NCBI GenBank assembly: GCA_015179045.1
Contig: WHUZ01000047.1
Location: 124,001-188,000 of the forward strand
Origin: Kalaharituber pfeilii
Lineage: Eukaryota > Ascomycota > Pezizomycetes > Pezizales > Pezizaceae
Length of the DNA stretch: 64,000 nucleotides
Reading direction: 5' to 3'
Part shown: positions 56,362-64,000 of the stretch, piece by piece
How the letters are laid out: the number at the start of each line of letters is the position of its first letter
How positions within the stretch are numbered: the first letter of the stretch is position 1
Position numbers and translations under genes: made by a program
The notes under the pieces: generated by a model
The model's database searches: none
What the model saw: the letters and a program-made list of their open reading frames with translations, nothing else
What the model was told of the DNA's origin: nothing

Positions 56362-58078
56362 TCACGCCCACACCATAGCTTTCGCACTGTCTCTCTTCTC
56401 CATGGCACTGATAAAGCTCCCGTATGACCATGTCAAATCCTGCGCTCCATGCTGTTTCCCACTCCAGGTGTCAAACTGCTCGGCCATTCTCCCCTGCGGG
56501 GTCGCATGTCTTTTTACCAGATCCACAAACCCATCTGCGTATTCAAACATCCACTTCATCGTCGCGTTGAAAAGTCCATCTTGATCATACATGCCCACTT
56601 CACTTCCCTTGAACGCTGCCAATTCAGGATTCACAAGCTCAAAAAATCCCCGGTTAACGTCGTTGACCACAAGCTTCCTATGGCGTGCAACAAATTCCGT
56701 AATAGAGCTATAAATGACCTGCGCAGCCGAGGACGTGCAAATGAACCAGGCATTGCCTCCCGTGAAACCAACACCGTCGTACACATCCTCAGCGTATCTG
56801 CCCATTCCAACCGGCTTTGGCACACCTCTCCGTTGTCCATTGACATCTGGATGCAATTTCTCCATCGCCTTGACCAGCTTTTCTAAGGTCGCCAACACTT
56901 CATCACTCCAAGGCGGAAACACCTTCCCATCTCCGTGAATCGAGCCAAGCAATAAATCACAATTTAGACCCGATCTTCGGGTATCATCAAGAGTTGAAAT
57001 CAGATGCCCCTTTCTTGAATCCCAAAACCTCCACAAAAACCTACCCAGTTCATTACGCTGTTGCTCATACCATGCGGACGCGCCGGGGTCATTAAACTTC
57101 AGCGCAAGGCTCTGGCCCTCAGCAAGCGCTCGATATTGAACCATCGCTGTAAAAAAATGAAACCCCTCGATCTCCTCCCAGGCATCGAACCCACGCTCGT
57201 GCCATGCATGACTAACGTATTCTAAATCGGCCTTGATTATCGAGTTTGCCGGAAGCTGGTTGGTGTACAATTTACGAAGCAAGGCTTGGTTATGCAACAA
57301 ATCAGGCCGGGTATTATGAGCGGCGTTCAAAAATGCAACAATGGCAGACGCACGCAGTGCTGGGCCGTCGCGTTGGGGCCGTCCCCAGCTCCTGTAGAGA
57401 ATAAAAAGTAACTATCAGCAAACTTTGCAGAGTGCATTAAAAAATGATAGAAATTCATGCATGTAGACAGACGATGTTCATAAACTTGAGCTATATAGTA
57501 CCCTCTTTCCCACCAATATTGCAGCAAGATACGTACCTAACAAAGGGGCTGCCATTCACCTCGAATTTTGGCTCGCCTAGTCCACCGCTATAGTATCCAC
57601 CACTCGGATTATTTGTCGCCTGCAGTTTACCCTGCATATCCACATAGTTGAGGAATATTTGCAGCAAGTCATCCAAGATCCTTTGCTCTTCATTCAGCGG
57701 CCATCTGCCTTTCTCCCACTGCTCTATCAGCGAGCTAATGGTAATTGCTCCATCGCGAACCCACTGGTAAAAGTAGTTGGGGGCGTACTTAGACGGGGAT
57801 GCAAGGATGCATCCTGGGGCCGTCCCAGTAGCATTGGCACCATTAGGGCCGATGTTGGCGAGGATCTGGTTGAAAGCGAAGACTCGTTCGTGAGAGATCC
57901 AATCCTCAAGAACAGCATCCGGAGTGCTAAGAGGGGTAGGTGCCTGGACTGGAGATTTCAGAACCGGCTGTTTATGGGAGACGAGGTATTTCGGAGAGAG
58001 AGAGAGGGACACGGCCGAGTGCAGGAGGGCCGAGAGGGTACCGACGAGTATCAGGCAGTTGAATCGTAGCCGGGCCAT
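56362..58078 (-). CDS. secreted glucoamylase (GH15), two exons
   Basis: The exons are 58078-57537 and 57391-56362, giving 523 residues across a 145-nt intron (GTACGT..CTACAG). It releases glucose from the non-reducing ends of starch and glycogen. A signal peptide is evident (MARLRFNCLILVGTLSALLH and on). GH15 signatures are: YFYQWVRDGAITISSLIEQW, SPFVRSWGRPQRDGPALR (completed across the intron), the general-acid region DAWEEIEGFHFFTAMVQYRAL, and the general-base region MAEQFDTWSG with QDLTWSYGSF. There is no C-terminal starch-binding domain, so it resembles yeast-type glucoamylases. Length fits a catalytic domain alone. Confidence 0.93.
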
Positions 58079-60210
58079 CGTGGAGTATGAATCTTATGTC
58101 GAAGGAGCCTCGACCGGAATGACGATGAGGAGGGAGGAGGGAGGAGGGAGGAGGGAGGAATGAGAGGAATGGGAGGAGGGGGGACGAGATGAAGATAATG
58201 GGAGGGGGGGGGACGCAGTCCAGTCTGGCTGGCTGTCCGGAGCCGAGGGAAGAGTATGGCACCTTCTTTCTCTACTTGTAGAGCTGAGGAGCGCTTCGCA
58301 CAGCTGCCGAGGTCCTGGCGTCTACCAGGCTTGCTCACACGACCACTCTTGCACGCCGGGGCCCCAGCTTTATGAACGATGCCTCTCAGTGCCCGAGGCA
58401 CGGCGGGAGGGGGGCAGCGAGTCTCAGTCACAGTCACAGTCACAGTCGTAGTGATGTGCGCAGAGGTCATGAGGCCTTCAGCAGCAGCAGTAGCAGTAGT
58501 CTGGCGTCTGGCGTCTGGCGTCTGGTGTCTGGCGTCCCAGTGTGGTAGTAGGCCACGAGCAGCAGCAGGCCCATGCCCTGCCCTCCCTCCTCCCTGCCCT
58601 GCCTGCCCTGCCTGCCCCCTCCCGCAGCTCGCCGAGAGGCAAGCAGCTGGGCTGGCCGGACGCTCGCACCGGCGGTGAGCTCATACCCTCTTCTCAGCCC
58701 AGCCCAGCCCAGCCCAGCCCAGCCCAGCGTCCTTGCCCTGCCCCCCCGAACGGTGTGCTCAGTCGGCTAGTCTTGTCAGTCGGTGCATCCATCAGCTGTC
58801 TGTCGCTCTTCGGAGCTGCGTTGCTGGTCCTTGGCTGCTTTGGAAGAGAGCTCCCACCGTTGGTTAACTCCCGGACCACCCATGCCCCCAACCAACTCCC
58901 AGGCATCCCCCCCCCATCCCCATCTCCCGCCCCCACCACCCCCCATCTGAACCCCAGTTTGCTCCGCCCTCCCTCCGCTTCCCCCCCCCCCCACAGCTGA
59001 AAGCACTCCTGTATGATATTCAACATAGGCTCGCTGAGTGTGTCCTATGAGACAGTTCGGCGCACTCCCCGGCGGCAAAAGAAGCTTAGTTGAAGTGTGG
59101 GGCACGCCGCCCTAGGCTCTTACTGGCTTGCCAACCAGACTACGGTTGCACTCCGCCTGGCCTTGTCGCTGCGTGACGTCGCATGCAAGGGTCCCGTAGG
59201 AGGTAAAATACCTCTACCGCGACAAAGAAAACTGCTCTTTCAGCACAGCTGCACGTCTATCATATATGAGTTCATGCTTCAATAGCCGGCAGCTGAGAGC
59301 ACATAAAACACTAGAAACCCCAATGCACTTCACGCTCTGTGAGACATATCCCGTATTCTAGATGAGCGAACCAGTCACTCCGAGGGAACGTGAGCACTCC
59401 TCATTCCCTGCGTTCGGTTGCGTGTGACAGTTTGGCGTCATCCAATACAAAAAGCTTGGTCTATGAAAGAATCTCCCTCGGCAATGTTTTAGCGCATACA
59501 TCTATCAGCCCTGGCCACCTAATCGTTTGTCACGTAATATAGCCTGCATGAACCCGTCGAACTGCTCCGCTATTCTACGAGTCTTTTGCCCATACAAGCA
59601 TCAATACCAAACACCCTTCTGTGTCCACTTAGTACTCTAGAACTTTCTAATGGTCAAGGATTTCGGCTGTATCTCTAGTATGTATTTCGGGGCAGTTGAG
59701 CGGGGTAAGGAAAGTGAAACAGAACACATGGGTCGGTTTGGGCACCTGGGGTGCGCTTTCCAGTCGCATCCAAAAAATCTGGGTTAGCCCCAACTTATAC
59801 TGTATGATCAATAAGCTGTGGGGTAAGTATTGCCTTGGGTATTATTCCCGTCCGATGGCTGAATATAAAGTTGGTATGTTTTCCCATTCAATCATGAGAT
59901 GTACATCAAACAACTCGTCCTCGATGGCTCAACGAAACAGGTATCGAGATAACATGTCATAGGAAAAGTAAAAAATAAAATAATAAAAAAAGATCATTTT
60001 TTCCATTGGAAAGCATAACAAGAAGCATCACAAATCATCAATGAATATGGTTTGAGCCGGTACATCATAGATATCTACCCCCAAAAACATAGAATAGCTA
60101 TTTTCGTTTTAGAAAGAAAAAAAAAAAAGAAAAAAAAAAAAGGAACCGGACTCGGAGTTAAAAGAGGTATCCGAAATAAAATCCAGGGCTAGGTAAGCCA
60201 CAACCCTCAA
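58079..60210. other. gene-free low-complexity stretch upstream of glucoamylase
   Basis: Simple repeats dominate: (GGAGGGA)n at about 58125-58160, CAGTCA repeats near 58427-58447, a GTCTGGC heptamer at about 58499-58540, and (CAGCC)n at about 58697-58728. No reading frame shows family resemblance. The right part is plain AT-rich sequence with poly(A) runs at 60117-60142, downstream of RDI1. Confidence 0.55.
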
Positions 60211-61193
60211 TTAATCCCAGGACTTCTTGATATCGAAAGTCCAATGGAACTCCAAGTGGATGTTGCGGTCATCATCCATGAACCTGCTGTGTACTTCATA
60301 GTGACCGCGATAGAGCATTCCCGATGGTGCCTCCTCTTGTGCAACTGTGTAGTGGTATCCATGTTAACACAACATCCAATCGGACTATGTGAAGGGTTAG
60401 CATTAGGAACCTACATTTCTTCTCATATAGAGGGTTTTGCTTCGTATTTGGTGCAAAGCTTCCCATCATTTCTTCACTCTTATCCACTTGTATGCTCTTT
60501 CTCTGGACTTTCTGGAGATATCTCAAGCCAGAGATGACTTCATGTTGCACACGGAACTGGACTTTCATTGAATACTGTGCTCCTTCCTTAATGGTGAATG
60601 GCTTTGAGGCCAATTGCTCTAGAGCATTTGGTGTTGTAAGGTCAAGAACTACATCTGGCCGACCTAGAACCTCCAGGCTCAACTGAAGAATGACAACCTG
60701 GATGATATGAAGAATCAGTGCTCAAATTGCAACCTAAGATCAGGGCATCAAATGAACAAGGTCACGAGGGAAGGGTGGGTATAGATACCAAACGCTTATC
60801 ATTTGGATCACCAATTGTATCGCCAACGCCAAGTCCAAGGGAGGCCTTCCAGCGGGCAAGTGCTTTGTCTTCCGCATCTGAAGTGGAGCAGCTGATTGTC
60901 AGCAGTAATATCTAACAAATTGCCCATGTGATACAGGCCATACCTAGTTTCGTGTACTCATCGACTGTTTTCTTCTCTCCGAGCTTGTATCTTTATTTCA
61001 ATTGGAAAAGTTAATTTAAACAATCGAAATTACAGTTATTGTGATAGACAGCTAATGGAGGAGGGGGGAGGGGGGAGGGGATAGAGGGGTTCGTTGCAGT
61101 AACAGCAAATCGTGACCCCGCATTGTATAGACGGTCAACTCACCCCTGAGTGGTGGAAGGGACCAAATCATCGTCTGCCTGTGGTGTAGCCAT
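60211..61193 (-). CDS. RDI1: Rho GDP-dissociation inhibitor, five exons
   Basis: The exons are 61193-61144, 60990-60944, 60877-60789, 60697-60415 and 60344-60211, in phase, giving 200 residues. It holds prenylated Rho GTPases (Cdc42, Rho1) in the cytosol by masking the lipid. The order is typical: a disordered N-terminus (MATPQADDDLVPSTTQG), the regulatory arm YKLGEKKTVDEYTKLDAED, then the immunoglobulin-like fold (SLEVLGRPDVVLDL, FTIKEGAQYSMKVQFRVQHE, EEMMGSFAPNT, YEKKFAQEEAPSGMLYRGHY, ending LEFHWTFDIKKSWD). Intron 1 appears to end in AAG. Length matches the family (about 200 aa), so no exon is missing. Confidence 0.94.
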
Positions 61194-62818
61194 TGTGGTG
61201 ATTTGTAAGGGTGCTCTTTGTTGCGTTCTGTGAGTGGAGTGTGTGGTGGGTGCGTGGAGGAGGAAGTGTGGACGAAGGTGAGAGGGAGATGGAGTTTTTG
61301 TGCCTTGGGGTCCAGGAACAGGAAAGAGTTCTACTGGCACTGCTGCCTTGGGGCGTGCTGGGGGGGCGGGAGGAACTGGGCGTTGAATGTGTGGTGGGGT
61401 CTTACACTACTTGGCAAGGCGGGGGGGGGGGGGGGCGGAAGGAAAGGTCCAGGCACGCGGGCTGATGCTAATTATTCACATTCGCCTAGCTAGCACAGCG
61501 TACAGCTTCTTATTTCTCGATGCCAACTGCATTGTCTTTGACTCGGAGCTCGAGCGGCAGCGTCGGACATGCTAAGCCAGCTATTATTACTCCGTCGTAT
61601 GGTGGGGCTGGGGTGGGGACGGGGCCAAGAGAGGAGAAGAGGGGGACGCTAGCAGCACTCCATGGCACATCGCAGGAGGCATATGGAGGCTGCGAAGGGC
61701 AACAGGCGAGGACTTCTGACTTAACCTGTAAACAGCTCTCCATTGGCAGCACCGGCCTGCCGATATACAGGTAGCATAGCACTCAAGTTACGACTAGCAA
61801 GTGGCCTCAAGCCGGCATCTGTATGCTCCAATCTTGAAGTACGGCAGCACCAGAGTTCGCAGTGCTTGGCCTGCTGAATACATACCGATAACTGCGGCGA
61901 CGGTGGGAATTTACAAGGTAAGAACAAGACGGGACAATAAAACAGGCTGGGCATTGGTTGCAGGCAACCTGAGATAAGACTGCACCTGAGTAGCAGAGAG
62001 CCGAGCTTCTGAGGCTCACCCATGCGGGGAAATAATCTACTGTAGGTGCAGATTTAAGAATAGGCAGCACGCAACCTGTCAAAACAGTTTCTTGTGAGTG
62101 CTGTCATTGTTTTCTTCTAGTCTCATGTTTTTCTTCATCTTCTCAATGATGATGCGGAGAGAGGTAGTAGGTGGATAAGTATGTTTCAAGGCGCTATCGC
62201 AAAAGTGGGGAGGAACCGGCTGGCTGGCAGTGACAGAGCAGCTGCCCGACGGCTGCTCCTGCTTGCCTGAGTATCGGCTCTTGTCACTTGTCAGCCAGCG
62301 GGCCAGCGGGCCAGCCAGACACAGCAGCGCCAAGGCTTAAGTTATTGGTGCGCTAAGCCTAAGATGCAGGCGGGTCTCACCCAAGCTGCAGCAGTGCTAT
62401 CTCCGGCTCATGTCGGTATGATAGACTCACAGCGACGGTGCTTTTTTTTTAGTAATAGTTTTTTTAAAGAATATATGGGGGCCCGTATTTGAAGGAGTTG
62501 GTCATTGCGGTTTGGTTTATTCTTCGCGTTTCTTCTTATGTTTATTTCCGGTGATTGTTCTTACTTTTGTGTAAGGGAGCATTTAATTACGATAGTATTA
62601 TAAAGGGGCATATATAGCGAGGATATAGAATGGTAAGACATTTTGGGTGAGAGGTATTCTGGGCACAAGAACACCACTGCTGCTTTTATACACTTGGCAG
62701 CTTTTGAAGATAGGTATTTCTATTGAATATATTATCTGTCGTACACAGTTAAACTCACCCATCCACACACACGCATCTAAAAAAGCGAAAGTCAAAATGG
62801 AAGGCTTCGTATTCCAGC
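61194..62818. other. upstream of RDI1; no gene seen
   Basis: Homopolymer G runs (near 61422-61435) and purine-rich sequence lie in the RDI1 upstream region. The rest contains no supported frame. A TIR-like motif (TTCTGGGCACAAGAAC) lies at about 62656. Confidence 0.5.
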
Positions 62819-62986
62819 ATGTCCGTTGCCGACGCACAAGACAGATTAGGGACCACATTAAGAAACCTCGGATCTCAAGCAGTTCAAGTTCACAACATGC
62901 TGGCGGAAATCAATGAAGTTTCCCCAGAAGGTTGTCTTGAAACAAAGGACAAGGTTTACGAGCAGATATTGGAATATCTATTATAG
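62819..62986 (+). CDS. short hypothetical frame, 55 residues
   Basis: The frame starts MSVADAQDRLGTTLRNLGSQ and continues AVQVHNMLAEINEVSPEG to a TAG at 62984-62986. The helical pattern LRNL..QAVQVH recalls the N-terminus of Mediator subunit 10 (Nut2), but the rest of that protein is not found downstream. Reading through the stop gives LKGNPVETDKKGQYQ and a second stop. It may be the first exon of a gene I cannot complete, a relic, or chance. Confidence 0.25.
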   Translation: MSVADAQDRLGTTLRNLGSQAVQVHNMLAEINEVSPEGCLETKDKVYEQILEYLL

Positions 62987-64000
62987 TAGCTGAAAGGCAA
63001 TCCGGTAGAGACTGATAAAAAGGGCCAATATCAAAGACTTGCTGTGTTCAATTCTGATTGTGGGCAATCACCGATTACATAGGTAAGATGGGGCGCAATG
63101 TTGTGCTAACGAGGGGGAAAGAAAGCCTCTCCATTGACGGCGAGACTGGCCGGTATGAGGAATTCGTTGTGGTGGACGCAATTTCAATGAATGAAGAAGA
63201 CAAAGAAGACAGGTATATCCTCCGTCACAGAGTCAATCAGATACAATCTCGGTGTGGCGGTGAAAGACTGCCTACTGGAAATGAAGGACATGCAAGAGAG
63301 CAACGGGTCATGAAGGCTCAGTGTACGGCTTTCTAACGACAGAAAAAGAATGGAGACTGGTTCGATATGATGGGACATGCTTTCAGATGACAGGAGATGA
63401 CTGTACTGTTTCAAGGAATGGACAATGAAGAGAATAGAGATGGATGGGAGATTGTCCAGGTCCAGTGTAAGTGCACTGTATGTATGTCTCATTGAATTAA
63501 GGACGCAGTTGCAGGAGAGCCAGGTGGGACTCATAGGTGGGAGGGATTTTAGTAGAGGCAAGCGCAGTGCTTTTTTAATTGGAAAGGGAGTGTGGAGTGA
63601 TCTGGAATTCCCGCGTGTTGAACATTGGCTGCTGCGCAACAGTCTCGAACCGCTGAGCAATGAGATGCAGCAGAAGCTGCTTCCAGACTGAAGTGAAACA
63701 AGCCAGACTTGTTGCAGCGGGGGGCACCGCGGTGACGCATTCTACAATAGCATTGTACAGTACTGACCCGTGCGCCCCGCGACAACGGGAATCGCCCCAA
63801 TTCACATCATACTGACAGCGATGGGAGTTCTTGCCAGCGCCGGCCCTTTACATCCTGAATGGGCGCATGGCGGGGGCAGTTGTGGTAAGGCCCAGGCCCA
63901 GGCCCAGGCCCAGGCCCAGGCCGCGGCTTGAGGATAGAGCCGGTGGCCCATAAGTAGAGTGGAGTACTTTGCGCGACGGATGCGGCCCAGGTGCTATGCT
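62987..64000. other. no gene seen; GGCCCA microsatellite near the end
   Basis: Open frames of 80-160 residues on both strands overlap each other and have no recognisable motif. A (GGCCCA)n microsatellite of about six units lies at 63889-63924. Confidence 0.5.

Overview
This window is nuclear DNA of a filamentous fungus, most likely an ascomycete and possibly a Pezizomycete of the truffle/cup-fungus type. Genes are cut by short GT-AG introns (about 50-100 nt). Gene families are fungal (DUF1774 membrane protein, NACHT-ankyrin STAND protein, CorA-like protein, Rho GDI). Intergenic DNA is long and full of retroposon tails, inverted-repeat elements and satellite-like arrays. The lineage call is inference from gene content and architecture; no marker gene was available.

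Layout. 1-10 kb: a three-exon NACHT-ankyrin (NLR-like) gene on the minus strand, followed by a 2.2-kb DNA transposon with 63-bp perfect terminal inverted repeats (TIRs) carrying a broken helicase. 10-14 kb: no convincing gene, SINE-like pieces. 14-17.5 kb: a six-exon CorA-like membrane protein (-). 20.6-21.6 kb: a DUF1774 membrane protein (+). 22.4-25.8 kb: eleven tandem copies of a roughly 300-bp unit. 25.9-30.0 kb: DDB1, three exons (-). 30.5-36 kb: a nest of transposon debris (LINE 3' ends, a hairpin MITE, a SINE-like unit, a second TIR element). 37.2-41.9 kb: a second NACHT-ankyrin gene (+), a close paralogue of the first in inverted orientation and broken by a 14-bp deletion. 43-51 kb: UDP-glucose 4-epimerase (-), 3-hydroxyisobutyrate dehydrogenase (-), Golgi apyrase YND1 (-). 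54.4-55.4 kb: a short-chain dehydrogenase (+). 56.4-58.1 kb: a secreted GH15 glucoamylase (-). 60.2-61.2 kb: Rho GDP-dissociation inhibitor RDI1 (-), five exons.

The main large-scale structure is an inverted segmental duplication. About 6.6 kb around the NLR gene (positions 1030-7722, continuing at 9917-10072) recurs in reverse at 35939-42665. Each copy has later, copy-specific insertions. The TIR element interrupts copy A. A 190-bp LINE tail with a 15-bp target duplication and a separate 136-bp insertion lie only in copy B. One end of copy B coincides exactly with the terminus of a second transposon bearing related TIRs. The two ankyrin arrays are built from nearly identical 102-bp units, as in fungal NLRs that diversify by unit shuffling.

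The conserved genes are unlinked housekeeping functions: DDB1 in ubiquitin ligase and DNA repair, the epimerase in galactose metabolism, HIBADH in valine breakdown, YND1 in Golgi glycosylation, glucoamylase in starch use and RDI1 in Rho signalling. I see no biosynthetic cluster. Exon joins were worked out by hand from splice signals and reading phase and have not been tested against transcripts.
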